DNA of 64,000 nucleotides from Streptomyces sp. NBC_00341 (GTDB lineage Bacteria > Actinomycetota > Actinomycetes > Streptomycetales > Streptomycetaceae): assembly GCF_041435055.1 (NCBI RefSeq), contig NZ_CP108002.1:5084001-5148000 (forward strand), given 5' to 3'. This document shows positions 26,245 to 34,125 of the stretch, piece after piece. Every line of letters begins with the position of its first letter. The stretch's first letter is position 1. A model generated the notes under the pieces. That model was given only the letters and a program-made list of their open reading frames with translations, did not search any database and was not told where the DNA came from. The position numbers and the translations under genes are program-made.

Positions 26245-27053
26245 AGATCCTCTAATACCTGTTCGATCAGCTGCTGGGACTCTTCGGCGTTGAGCGCCTG
26301 TGTCCGCAGAATGCCATATCGACCGAACAGCGTACCGAGCTGCGGTTCTTCCCGAACCAGGTAGTTGGTGCCCTGGACTTCCAGGTAGGCCAGCCGACGT
26401 CGGGCGTCGGTTTCCAGCAGGACGAAGGAACCACTCAGACCAGCATGGGATTCTCGCTGAGGCGACATCACTTGCAGGTGCACGTGGCGCAGTCGGCTGA
26501 TGTCGAGGATGTGTTGAACCTGCTTTCGGTGCACCTCCCGCCCTCCAATGGGGCGCGTGAGCACGCTGAGTTCCAGGATGAAGCTGATGTCGGGCGGCGG
26601 GACGCGGGTCAGGAGTTGCTGACGTGCCATACGGGCCGCGATCCGGCCTTCGATCTCTTCATCGTCGAGGGTTGGGTAGCCACCGTTGAAGATGGCGCGG
26701 GCATAGGCCTCTGTTTGCAGCATGCCCGGCATGACATGAGTCTCGTACTCGTACCTTGTCCTGGCCTTGAGCTCTTCCTCGGCGAACGGCTCGAACCAGG
26801 AAGCCAGGTGGCTGAACGTGAGCTTGACGGCTGCGGCTGTCAGGGCGCCTTCCGCACCGAGCGCAGCGTCGGCCTGCAGTGTGAAGTCCCCTTTCGGCGG
26901 GCGCTCCCCGCGCTCCACCATCGCCACCTGCGACTTGGAGAAGCCGATCCTCAGCCCTAACCCCTCCTGAGAGAGCCCAGCCCGCTCGCGGTAGTGCCGC
27001 AACAGTGCGCCGAACATCTCCGCGTTGCTGCCCCCGCCACTACTGGTGTGCAC
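26241..27053 (-). CDS. XRE regulator, WhiJ-like (DUF5753), with two TTA codons
   Basis: 270 residues from the GTG at 27053, chosen for GGGGGTG upstream and because family members start with a short polar head before FGALLRHYRERAGLSQEGL. The helix-turn-helix is LSQEGLGLRIGFSKSQVAMV; the rest (from ~80, WFEPFAEEELKARTRYEYE through LQTEAYARAIF to the end) is DUF5753. WhiJ-like proteins act with DUF397 partners in development and antibiotic control. Codons 32 and 267 are TTA (26958-26960, 26253-26255), making translation dependent on the bldA tRNA. Three GTGCACAG copies lie over its start and upstream. Confidence 0.92.
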   Translation of the reverse strand: MHTSSGGGSNAEMFGALLRHYRERAGLSQEGLGLRIGFSKSQVAMVERGERPPKGDFTLQADAALGAEGALTAAAVKLTFSHLASWFEPFAEEELKARTRYEYETHVMPGMLQTEAYARAIFNGGYPTLDDEEIEGRIAARMARQQLLTRVPPPDISFILELSVLTRPIGGREVHRKQVQHILDISRLRHVHLQVMSPQRESHAGLSGSFVLLETDARRRLAYLEVQGTNYLVREEPQLGTLFGRYGILRTQALNAEESQQLIEQVLEDL

Positions 27054-27085
27054 AGCCCACCCCCAAAGTGCACAGCAGTGCACAG
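27048..27085. promoter_or_regulatory. Three GTGCACAG repeats over the XRE start
   Basis: GTGCACAG occurs at 27048-27055, 27068-27075 and 27078-27085, each with a GTGCAC palindrome core. The first overlaps the GTG start of the XRE gene; all lie in the divergent gap to the 27135 gene. Probable autoregulatory sites. Confidence 0.5.
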
Positions 27086-27134
27086 ACGCCTTGTGTCCCT
27101 GGTCACCGTACGTGCGGGCGCCGACGCTTTCCGT

Positions 27135-27560
27135 ATGGAACCGAAAACTTCACCTGACCTGATGCCCGCCTGGATTCCCGCGAGCGGGCACGCCCTGCGC
27201 CATGCCGGGATCTACTTCGACGCCGTACGGATCGTCGGCTACCTGGGTGAGCAAGTGGCGTACGAGATCATGCAGTTCACCGGATTTCAGGCGGGGCCCA
27301 TCATCAGGTCTCGGATCGGGGAGCGGAGCATGTTCTTTCTGCTGCCGCCCGGCACTGCTCGCAGCCACCGGTGGCCCGTCGGGTCCGAGGCGTTGGTGCG
27401 GGAGGGGGCGGCGTTCGTCGGGGTGCCCGCGCTGGAGGGGCTGACGTATCCGCTGGACTGGCGTTCGCTGCCCACCGCCGAAGTCCCGTTCGTGGATACG
27501 GAACTGCTGTTCGAGCTGCTCAACGGTGTGGTGGAGGCGGAGAATTGTGAGGTAACGTGA
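27135..27560 (+). CDS. Conserved-looking hypothetical protein, divergent from the XRE unit
   Basis: 141 residues from the ATG at 27135. Soluble; predicted mixed alpha/beta. Notable segments: HALRHAGIYFDAVRIVGYLG, SMFFLLPPGTARSHRWPVGS and GLTYPLDWRSLPTAEVPFVD. It has no signal, membrane helix or motif that I can name. The run of a strand, a hydrophobic FFLLPPG segment and a tryptophan resembles the N-terminal part of proteins near phage-like replication genes, but this is only a similarity of feel. It precedes the phage-like winged-helix gene by ~100 bases on the same strand. Confidence 0.65.
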   Translation: MEPKTSPDLMPAWIPASGHALRHAGIYFDAVRIVGYLGEQVAYEIMQFTGFQAGPIIRSRIGERSMFFLLPPGTARSHRWPVGSEALVREGAAFVGVPALEGLTYPLDWRSLPTAEVPFVDTELLFELLNGVVEAENCEVT

Positions 27561-27667
27561 CCGCGTCATTACGCTCCGTGCGCATCCGCGCATGGGGCGG
27601 CCCCCGGTGGTGCTACCAACACCTGTCCGAGGGCCTTCACCCGCGATGGTCTAGAGGCCCACCGAGA

Positions 27668-28717
27668 ATGCTTTTTCATGCTATCCCGCCGTCCTACGGC
27701 TATGTGAAGGCGTCCCATGACGTCATCCGGCATCCGCGCCTCGGCAGCGATGCGAAGGTCTTGATCACCTACGTGCAGGGGCTGCCCCCGGGGCGGGCCG
27801 AGCGGGCGTTGAGCGATCACGCCAAGTGGATCGGGATCAAGGGGCGTGCGTACCAGAAGGCCAAGGCACAGCTCAAGGAAGACGGGTTCGTGCACGAGTG
27901 GCGGCGGCAGAACGACGGAGGGCTGTGGGTGACCGATCAACTCGTCAGCAACGTGTCGCTCTCCGACGAGGAGGCCCGCAGGTTCCGGGACGCGAGAACG
28001 GAATCACCGCAGGTGGGACCGAGTGGTCACTATCCGGCGGTCGGTTATCCGGGTACTCGGTCGGCCGGTGGTTACCTACCGGTGGACGAAGAACGTGAGA
28101 AGAACTCAACCCACCCACCCTCCGAAGCGGTTCGGGATTCGGTCATGTCCGTGAAGAGCGAACCTGCGAGCGAACCCGATACCGAAGCAGCCGCCCCGGC
28201 GCGCGACGCCGAGGTCGTCGAGGCCGAAGGCGTACTGCTCTCCCTGCGGCATGCCAACCCCCAGCTCCACCTGGGGGTCCGTGAGGCCCGGGGCCTGGCC
28301 GAGGCGGCTGCCGACTGGCTGCGGCGCGGGGTGAAGGCGGCGGAGCTGCGGCTGGCGCTGGTCAGCGAGTTGCCTGCGGGCGGGGTGCGGTCGGCCGTGG
28401 GGTTCCTGCGGTACCGGCTGCTGCAGAAGCTTCCGGAGCCGGTGTGCGCGCAGGCCGCCGCACCCGTCTCCGTACCGTCCCCGGCCCGGCCGCCCGTCCC
28501 CTGCGAGGGGTCGAGGCACGAGCACATGTTCCGGCCCAAGGGCGACGAGACGGTCTGCCCGCCGTGCGCCCAGGACGCCGCGTGGCGGGCGCACGTGGCC
28601 AAGTGGCCCGCCTACGAGCCCGTTCAGGGCGATGACTTCGAGGCGCCCGAACCGTTGCCCTGGCGGGAGCGGGTCGCGGCCGTCCTCGCGCAGGACGCGT
28701 CCGGCGGTGCCGGCTGA
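27668..28717 (+). CDS. Phage-like winged-helix (replication-initiator type) protein
   Basis: 349 residues from the ATG at 27668. Residues ~10-85 form a winged helix: YVKASHDVIRHPRLGSDAKV, then ALSDHAKWIGIKGRAYQKAK, LKEDGFVHEWRR. Phage replication initiators and streptomycete helix-turn-helix proteins of unknown role share this layout. A disordered middle with Pro/Glu follows, then a helical region (ARGLAEAAADWLRRGVKAAE) and a C-terminal C..H.H..CPPC cluster (CEGSRHEHMF, ETVCPPC) that could bind zinc. The GC skew at the start is lower than in neighbours. No other phage genes are present. A strong hairpin follows the stop. Confidence 0.75.
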   Translation: MLFHAIPPSYGYVKASHDVIRHPRLGSDAKVLITYVQGLPPGRAERALSDHAKWIGIKGRAYQKAKAQLKEDGFVHEWRRQNDGGLWVTDQLVSNVSLSDEEARRFRDARTESPQVGPSGHYPAVGYPGTRSAGGYLPVDEEREKNSTHPPSEAVRDSVMSVKSEPASEPDTEAAAPARDAEVVEAEGVLLSLRHANPQLHLGVREARGLAEAAADWLRRGVKAAELRLALVSELPAGGVRSAVGFLRYRLLQKLPEPVCAQAAAPVSVPSPARPPVPCEGSRHEHMFRPKGDETVCPPCAQDAAWRAHVAKWPAYEPVQGDDFEAPEPLPWRERVAAVLAQDASGGAG

Positions 28718-28744
28718 GGTGTACGGCCGTTTGCTGGTGTGGCG

Positions 28745-28768
28745 GTTCCACCGCTGGCGCGGTGGAAC
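28745..28768 (+). terminator. Terminator after the winged-helix gene
   Basis: GTTCCACCGC (28745-28754), loop TGGC, GCGGTGGAAC (28759-28768): ten perfect pairs, 27 bases after the stop. Confidence 0.75.
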
Positions 28769-28811
28769 GGGGAGAGTGGGCCCAGGGGCCTGGACGGACT
28801 GAGGAGGACCG

Positions 28812-29480
28812 GTGGTGGACGCCATGGTTGACCGATGGGACGGAGTTCGGGCGACGAGGGACCCGGTGCGGTGCCGTGAGCAACTGATGGCGGCCGGACG
28901 GACCTTGTTCGCCGTGTACGGGTACGCCCGTACCTCTGTCGAGGATCTCTGCGTCGCGGCGCACGTACAACTGCGTGATTTTTACCGCGAGTTCGAATCA
29001 CGTGAGGCGCTGCTCTTCGACCTGTACGACGAGGTGGCGATCGGCGGGATGCGTGCGACCGAGCTGGAGCTCGCGTCCGAGGGCATCGAGACCTGTTCGA
29101 CGCAGGAACGGATCCGCAGGCTCTTCGACGCCTATGTGCGGGTCGTCACCCGGGACCCGCAGGCGGCGAGGGTGGCGTTCGTCGAGGTGCTCGGGGTGAG
29201 CCGGGCGATGGACGAACACCTCGCGATGTGGCGGTCGGTCTGGGTCGAGTTCCTGACCCGCGAGGCCGAGCGGGCCGCAGAGCGGGGCCATGGGACGGAC
29301 GGTGATCTCACGGTCGTCGTGCAGGTGCTGACGCACTCCGTGGACGAGCTCCTCGCCCACCACGGACGCCGCCCGCGCCAGGTGCCCCGGGACTGGCTGA
29401 CCAGCGAGCTGACCCGGATGTCGCTGGCCATGATGGGCCTGGCGCCGCTCCCGGCGCCTCTGCCTGACCGGACCGCCTGA
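28812..29480 (+). CDS. TetR/AcrR family regulator
   Basis: 222 residues. Start GTG 28812 with GAGGAGG upstream; a second GTG follows directly. DNA-binding domain: CREQLMAAGRTLFAVYGYAR, TSVEDLCVAAHVQLRDFYRE, FESREALLFDLYDEV. The recognition helix is less canonical than most (HVQLRDFYREF). The ligand domain is helical with YVRVVTRDPQAARVAFVEVL, common in regulators of lipid or efflux genes. It precedes an XRE-cupin regulator by 43 bases on the same strand, so the two may be one transcript. Target unknown. Confidence 0.9.
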   Translation: MVDAMVDRWDGVRATRDPVRCREQLMAAGRTLFAVYGYARTSVEDLCVAAHVQLRDFYREFESREALLFDLYDEVAIGGMRATELELASEGIETCSTQERIRRLFDAYVRVVTRDPQAARVAFVEVLGVSRAMDEHLAMWRSVWVEFLTREAERAAERGHGTDGDLTVVVQVLTHSVDELLAHHGRRPRQVPRDWLTSELTRMSLAMMGLAPLPAPLPDRTA

Positions 29481-29489
29481 CAAAGCCGG

Positions 29490-29504
29490 TTGCCGGATCG
29501 GCAA
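29490..29504. promoter_or_regulatory. Inverted repeat before the XRE-cupin gene
   Basis: TTGCCG-GAT-CGGCAA, six perfect pairs, 19 bases before the ATG at 29524. It may be an operator for the XRE-cupin protein or a weak terminator for the TetR gene. Confidence 0.45.
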
Positions 29505-29523
29505 GCGGAGGCATCATGGAGGA

Positions 29524-30195
29524 ATGGCAGCACACGAGCACCACGGCGTGGGAGACGGCGGAACGGCGGACGGCGCGGCGGATGACGACGAGTTCTCGTC
29601 CGTCCTGACGGGCGTCGGGCCCCGGCTGCGCGCCCTGCGGACGGAGCGCGGCACGACGCTGGCCCAGCTGAGCGAGACCACCGGGATCTCGCTCAGCACG
29701 CTGTCGAGGCTGGAGTCCGGCGGCCGCAAGCCGACCCTGGAGCTGCTGCTTCCGTTGGCGAAGGCGTACGGGGTGCAGCTGGACGAGCTCGTCGGAGCGC
29801 CGGACACCGGTGATCCGAGGGTCACGTTCCGCCCGTTCAACCGGCACGGCATGACGTTCGTGCCGCTGACCCGGCACATCGGCGGGGTGAACGCCTACAA
29901 GCAGGTCATGCCCGGACTGACGGGCCCGCCCGGGCCGGTCGAGCAGCGGGTGCACGAGGGGTACGAGTGGCTGTACGTGCTCTCGGGACGGCTGCGGCTG
30001 GTGCTGGGCGAGCACGACCTGGTGCTGAAGGCGGGCGAGGTGGCGGAGTTCGACACGCGTACCCCGCACTGGTGGGGGAACGTCGGGCCGGAACCGGTGG
30101 AGTTCCTCAGCCTGTTCGGACCGCAGGGGGAGCGGATGCACGTACGGGCGAAGCCCAGGGGGAGCGGCGGCGGTGCCGATGGCGCGCGCGCGTGA
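29524..30195 (+). CDS. XRE-cupin two-domain regulator
   Basis: 223 residues; GGAGG lies directly ahead of the ATG. The helix-turn-helix is at ~30-85 (RLRALRTERGTTLAQLSETT, GISLSTLSRLESGGRKPTLE). The cupin is at ~110-205 (VHEGYEWLYVLSGRLRLVLG, HDLVLKAGEVAEFDTRTPHW). Its metal-site residues H, E and H are visible in VHEGYEW and TPHWW. Proteins of this class sense amines, amino acids or oxidised ligands and control catabolic or export genes. No obvious target gene follows; the next gene is convergent. Acts in the cytosol. Confidence 0.9.
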   Translation: MAAHEHHGVGDGGTADGAADDDEFSSVLTGVGPRLRALRTERGTTLAQLSETTGISLSTLSRLESGGRKPTLELLLPLAKAYGVQLDELVGAPDTGDPRVTFRPFNRHGMTFVPLTRHIGGVNAYKQVMPGLTGPPGPVEQRVHEGYEWLYVLSGRLRLVLGEHDLVLKAGEVAEFDTRTPHWWGNVGPEPVEFLSLFGPQGERMHVRAKPRGSGGGADGARA

Positions 30196-30202
30196 GCGCG
30201 TG

Positions 30203-30224
30203 AGGCCGAGGGCGACAGCCCCCG
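30203..30224. terminator. Small terminator between convergent genes
   Basis: GCCG-A-GGGC, loop GACA, GCCC-C-CGGC: eight pairs with one A-C mismatch, in the 48-bp gap between the XRE-cupin gene and the lipoprotein gene. Confidence 0.45.
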
Positions 30225-30243
30225 GCGCACGGCTGCGCCACGT

Positions 30244-31008
30244 CTAGGACTTCGAGACCTTGGGGTCGACTGTCTGGTCGGCGGGCGGCGTCTTGGCGTC
30301 GACCTTCTTTCCGTAGTCGGTGAGAGTGACCTCTCCCGGCTGTTTTCCGCCCTCTGTGACCGACTTCAGGATGTAGGGCTTTCCCTCGGCGGCGACGTAT
30401 GTGGTGATCTTCTCGCCCCCCGGCTGCTTCTTCTCCAGGGCCACCGCCTTCATTCCGTCGACTTCGCCGGTGTCGCCCTTGGTCATGCCTTTTCGTTCGG
30501 ACTTGTCGCTGTCCATCGACGCGAGGAATGCCTGCTTGTCGCACATTCCCTCGATGCCGGCCTGCCCGGGCTGGGACTTCACCCACTTGCCCTGGACCTT
30601 GGGGATCGTCTTCTCCGCGCCGGGCTGCCCCTTCAGCGCGTTCTGCCAGAACTTCTCGTCGCCCCGCACATACGCTGCCTGGCCCACCTGGATCACGTCG
30701 GCCTTGGCGCCCTGGCCGGTCATCGTGCCCGTACAGCGGTCCTGATCGTCCACCTGGAAGTCGACGCGGATCTCGTTGCCGCCCGGCTGCCGGACATTGC
30801 CCTTGACCCGGACCGACGGCGCATCGCGCGTCGCCTTCACCGCGTCCGCCGCGATCTCGTCCGCACTCTTCCCGTCGAACGCTTTCTCCGAACCCTTGCC
30901 CGCATTCTTGTCCGAGCCCTTGTCCGAGTCATTTCCGCACCCCGCGAGCACCGTGACACCCAGGCATACGGAGACCGCCGCGACTAAAGCCTTCTGCGCC
31001 TTCATCAA
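30244..31008 (-). CDS. Surface lipoprotein (LppX/LprG-like fold suspected), TTA at codon 8
   Basis: 254 residues. Signal peptide with lipobox LAGC, lipid Cys24, then a Ser/Asp/Lys/Gly linker. The body (KSADEIAADAVKATRDAPSV, QAAYVRGDEKFWQNALKGQP, KYI..SVTEGG) has the alternating strands and YVRGDEKFW-type repeat of actinobacterial lipoproteins related to LppX/LprG, which carry lipids or act as sensors. Codon 8 is TTA (30985-30987), so full expression should need bldA. GGGAAAGGG lies upstream of the ATG; a second ATG follows immediately. It converges on the XRE-cupin gene. Confidence 0.85.
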   Translation of the reverse strand: MMKAQKALVAAVSVCLGVTVLAGCGNDSDKGSDKNAGKGSEKAFDGKSADEIAADAVKATRDAPSVRVKGNVRQPGGNEIRVDFQVDDQDRCTGTMTGQGAKADVIQVGQAAYVRGDEKFWQNALKGQPGAEKTIPKVQGKWVKSQPGQAGIEGMCDKQAFLASMDSDKSERKGMTKGDTGEVDGMKAVALEKKQPGGEKITTYVAAEGKPYILKSVTEGGKQPGEVTLTDYGKKVDAKTPPADQTVDPKVSKS

Positions 31009-31104
31009 CTGGCCCTTTCCCTAAAGGATCCGTGAGGATTTACAAAGACCCACCTGCCCCGAAAAATCGGAGAAACCCTGAGGCGGACGGAGATGAACCG
31101 GATG

Positions 31105-31141
31105 GGCGGCTTCCGCGTGGCACGGCGGCTTCCGCGTGGCA
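31105..31141 (+). repeat. Tandem duplication of a 19-bp unit
   Basis: GGCGGCTTCCGCGTGGCA appears at 31105-31122 and 31124-31141, separated by one base, in the 196-bp gap between two minus-strand genes. The gap otherwise holds no gene I can support. Confidence 0.6.
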
Positions 31142-31204
31142 TGGACGGGGAGGGGAAATCGGAATCGCCGGGTGATGAGCTCGTGCGATGCCGTTGGGCG
31201 GCCT

Positions 31205-31969
31205 CTATGGACGAGCGGCCTGAGCGGTCGTCCTGGCCCGGTCGGGCTGGGCGGCACCGCCCAGCTGCGAGGGCACGGGTGCCGCAGCGATTCCCCGGTA
31301 GACCCCGCCCAGCCCCCACGCCTGGTGCATCGCGTCGGCGTAGGCGGCCGCGAGCCGGTGCTCGCCGGACGGGCCGGGATGCGTGCCGTCGTAGGTGTCC
31401 GCGTGGATGTCGTACCCCGGCGGCCGGGAGGCCAGCAGGAGCGGGGACGACGGCTCGTCGAGGTCGGCCACGGCCTTGGCGAGGAGTTCGTTGAAGCGGG
31501 CGCACTCGGCGGCGAAGGGGGCGTCGGACTCGGCCCGGATGTTCGGTATGACGGGCAGCAGCACGCACCTGATGTGCGGGTTCGCGGTGCGGGCCGCGGT
31601 GAGGAAGGCGCGGGCGTTGCGGGCGGTCTGCTCGCTGTCCGTGTAGAAACCGAGGTCTATCAGGCCGAGCGAGACGAGCAGGATGTCCGCGCGGTGTGCG
31701 GTGACCGTGTCCGCGATCACCGGGGCCATGTGCAGCCAGCCCTCGCCCCAGCCGGCCAGGTGCGCGCGGGCCCCGGCGGGGAAGGCGGGGGCGCCGTACG
31801 CGTGGGAGACCGGGGTGCCCGTGCCGGTGTCGTACAGCTCGGTGCGGGGGCCGACGATCGCGTACGGGGCGTCGAAGGAGGCTTCGAGGTGCTGCCACAT
31901 GCGGTAGCGCCAGGTGAAGTCGCCGGCGCGCCCGATGGTCATGGAATCGCCGACGAACATGAAACGCAT
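31205..31969 (-). CDS. SGNH/GDSL-type hydrolase
   Basis: 254 residues from the ATG at 31969; an ATG at 31990 would add MIGHDDA. Block I, MRFMFVGDSMTIG, gives the catalytic Ser9; the last block, DTYDGTHPGPSGEHRLA, gives the Asp and His. A Gly in SLGLIDLGF stands where block III usually has GxND. The family hydrolyses esters of lipids, carbohydrates or acyl groups. There is no signal peptide, so it probably acts in the cytosol. It faces a divergent gene whose ATG at 32028 is only ~60 bases away, so the promoters overlap. Substrate unknown. Confidence 0.87.
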   Translation of the reverse strand: MRFMFVGDSMTIGRAGDFTWRYRMWQHLEASFDAPYAIVGPRTELYDTGTGTPVSHAYGAPAFPAGARAHLAGWGEGWLHMAPVIADTVTAHRADILLVSLGLIDLGFYTDSEQTARNARAFLTAARTANPHIRCVLLPVIPNIRAESDAPFAAECARFNELLAKAVADLDEPSSPLLLASRPPGYDIHADTYDGTHPGPSGEHRLAAAYADAMHQAWGLGGVYRGIAAAPVPSQLGGAAQPDRARTTAQAARP

Positions 31970-32027
31970 GGCGTCATCATGGCCGATCATGGCTTCGGCC
32001 TGCGACGTGACGATGGACACTTGTGCC

Positions 32028-33020
32028 ATGCGCTCGTATCGACTGACTGCCTTCGGCGCCGCCGCGCTCCTTTCCCTCGCGGCGGCGGTGCCCGCCGTGG
32101 CCGACGGCGGCGGGGCCGACCGCAGCTTCACGATCAAGGACCCGAGGATCACCGAGTCCAGCGGACTGGCCGCCAGCCGCGCCCATCCGGGGATCTACTG
32201 GACGCACAACGACAGCGACGACGGGCCGTACGTCTACGCCGTCGACTCCCGGACCGGGAAGACCGTCGCGACGATCACCATGAAGGGCGTCGGTGAGCCG
32301 CGCGACGTGGAGGCGATCTCGCTCGGACCGGACGGGAATCTGTACGTCGGTGACATCGGGGACAACCTCAACGGCAGCTGGGACCACGTCTGGATCTACC
32401 GCTTCCCCGAGCCGAAGGTGCTGCGGGACGCGACGGTCCGCGCGACGCAGTTCGACGTGAAGTACGCGGACGGGCCGCGCAACGCGGAGGCCCTGATGGT
32501 CCACCCGAAGACCGGGCGGGTGTACATCGCCTCGAAGAAGGAGGGCGGCGGCGGGCTCTACGAGGGCCCGGCGAAGCTCACGGCCGGTTCGGACAACATC
32601 TTCCGGCGGGTCGGCGAGGTGCCGTGGGTGACGGACGGGGCGTTCTCGCCGGACGGGAAGGAGCTGGTGCTGCGCTCGTACTTCAGCGCGCGCGGCTACG
32701 TGTTCGCGAACGGCAGGCTCGGCAAGGACTATTCGGTCGAGTCGCCGCTGCTGGGTCAGGCCGAGTCGGTCACGTACACGGCCGACGGTTCGGCACTGAT
32801 GTACGGCTCCGAGGGTGAGCAGAGCGATGTGGTGCGGGTGGACCTGAAGAACGGCGGCGAGTCGGGCCGTACCGGGGTGAAGTCCCCCTCGTCGGCCGGT
32901 GCGGGCGGTGACGGGGGCGGCGACGGCGTGCCGGTGAAGGGCACCACGCTGACCGGGGTCGCCGTGCTCGCCGGGATCGGGCTGCTGCTGTTCCTGGGCC
33001 GGCGCCGCCGCAAGAGCTGA
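32028..33020 (+). CDS. Secreted, membrane-anchored beta-propeller-like protein
   Basis: 330 residues from the ATG at 32028 (another ATG at 32013 is in frame). A signal peptide is cut near AVAD at ~24. The body contains propeller-like blades: SGLAASRAHPGIYWTHNDSD, LGPDGNLYVGDIGDNLNGSW, VHPKTGRVYIASKK and ESVTYTADGSALMYGSEGEQ. A Gly/Ser/Asp linker leads to the C-terminal helix GVAVLAGIGLLLFL and RRRRKS, a typical anchor with the tail inside. It may sense or bind an extracellular ligand; it has no enzymatic motif that I can name. Convergent with the PPOX gene. Confidence 0.83.
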   Translation: MRSYRLTAFGAAALLSLAAAVPAVADGGGADRSFTIKDPRITESSGLAASRAHPGIYWTHNDSDDGPYVYAVDSRTGKTVATITMKGVGEPRDVEAISLGPDGNLYVGDIGDNLNGSWDHVWIYRFPEPKVLRDATVRATQFDVKYADGPRNAEALMVHPKTGRVYIASKKEGGGGLYEGPAKLTAGSDNIFRRVGEVPWVTDGAFSPDGKELVLRSYFSARGYVFANGRLGKDYSVESPLLGQAESVTYTADGSALMYGSEGEQSDVVRVDLKNGGESGRTGVKSPSSAGAGGDGGGDGVPVKGTTLTGVAVLAGIGLLLFLGRRRRKS

Positions 33021-33035
33021 TCCGCGGGACGGGCC

Positions 33036-33440
33036 CTACGCCTCCAGCGGGCGGAGCTCGTAGTGCAGGGTCCGGTCGCGCTTGATCCGGTGCGCGAGCG
33101 GGACGAGCACGCCCTGCACGATCGGGTGCTTGCGCGACAGCATCCGGGCGGCGTGCGTGTTCTCCTTCGAGCCCGCCTGGAGGAGCCGCGCGTGGGCGGT
33201 GATCTGCGGACCGGTCGGGCTGCCGCGTACCGTGCACGGGCCGACGAGCACGGTGGGGTGGTTGCGCATCCGCTCCACCTTCCAGGCGGAGGAGAACGTA
33301 CGGATGTACGCGTGATCGCCCTCGACGGCGATGTTGACCGGAGTGTCGACGTGCGTACCGTCCTGCCGCCGGGTGCTGAGCAGGACGGCGTACTGCTTCA
33401 CGAACGGCTTGAGCTCGGCAATCGTGTCCATACCTTCCAT
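33036..33440 (-). CDS. PPOX-class F420- or flavin-dependent enzyme
   Basis: 134 residues; a split-barrel flavin/F420-binding fold of the pyridoxamine-phosphate-oxidase superfamily. Recognisable elements: VLLSTRRQDGTHVDTPVNIA, HAYIRTFSSAWKVERMRNHP, and VLVGPCTVRGSPTGPQITAH. Actinobacteria have many F420-dependent members that reduce quinones, biliverdin or aromatic compounds. Two ATGs (MEG and MDT) compete for the start. A stand-alone gene between a convergent neighbour and a divergent GNAT gene. The substrate is unknown, and the cofactor (F420 or FMN) is inferred only from family habit. Confidence 0.85.
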   Translation of the reverse strand: MEGMDTIAELKPFVKQYAVLLSTRRQDGTHVDTPVNIAVEGDHAYIRTFSSAWKVERMRNHPTVLVGPCTVRGSPTGPQITAHARLLQAGSKENTHAARMLSRKHPIVQGVLVPLAHRIKRDRTLHYELRPLEA

Positions 33441-33544
33441 GATCCGCAGGCCCGCCGCCGTGTCATCCCCGGGCGGACCGGCGAACGCGCGTTTCCCGGC
33501 CGCACCCGGACCGCTGACCGGGCCCGCGATATGATCATCCGCTG

Positions 33545-34060
33545 ATGACGACGAACAACGGGCCGACGCCCTTCTCCACGCCCCGCCTGGACGCCCTGCC
33601 GCTGCGGGTGGACCACGCGGACGAGATGGCGGCCGTGCTCGCCGACCCGGCCCTGCACACCTTCACGGGTGGCGCCCCGCAGGACGCGGAAGCGCTGCGG
33701 TCCCGCTACGCACGGCAGACCGCAGGCTCCCCGGACCCGGCCGAGCGGTGGTGGAACTGGGTGCTCCGCGTGCGCGGTGACGACTGCCTGGCGGGCTATG
33801 TGCAGGCGACGGTGGACGTGACCGGTGCGCGCGCGGAGATCGCCTGGGTGATCGGGACCGGGTGCCAGGGCCGGGGCTACGCCAAGGAGGCGGCGGCCGG
33901 CCTGGTGGCGCACCTGCTGGACGGGGGAGCGGTGCGCACGGTCGTCGCCCACATCCACCCGGACCACGCGGCGTCGGAGGCGGTGGCCGCCTCTGCGGGG
34001 CTGGCGCGGACCGGGGAGTGGGAGGACGGCGAGGTGCGGTGGAGGCTGGACGCGCGATGA
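33545..34060 (+). CDS. GNAT family N-acetyltransferase (RimJ/L-like)
   Basis: 171 residues. The core motif for acetyl-CoA binding is GTGCQGRGYAKEAAAGLVAH near 110-129, and the end, TVVAHIHPDHAASEAVAASA, then AGLARTGEWEDG, is the standard last helix and strand. The opening STPRLDALPLRVDHADEMAA resembles RimJ/RimL-type acyltransferases that modify protein N-termini or small amines. Start ATG 33545. Divergent from the PPOX gene. Confidence 0.88.
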   Translation: MTTNNGPTPFSTPRLDALPLRVDHADEMAAVLADPALHTFTGGAPQDAEALRSRYARQTAGSPDPAERWWNWVLRVRGDDCLAGYVQATVDVTGARAEIAWVIGTGCQGRGYAKEAAAGLVAHLLDGGAVRTVVAHIHPDHAASEAVAASAGLARTGEWEDGEVRWRLDAR

Positions 34061-34125
34061 GGGGGCGTCCTCAGGCTCCGGACGGGACCGGGCGCGCGTG
34101 GTCGCCCGTTGATCCGTCGATGAGT

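Noticed and set aside
25443..29480. Idea of an integrated phage or plasmid in this stretch
   Set aside because: Only one phage-like protein; no integrase, attachment-site repeat, tRNA or structural gene.
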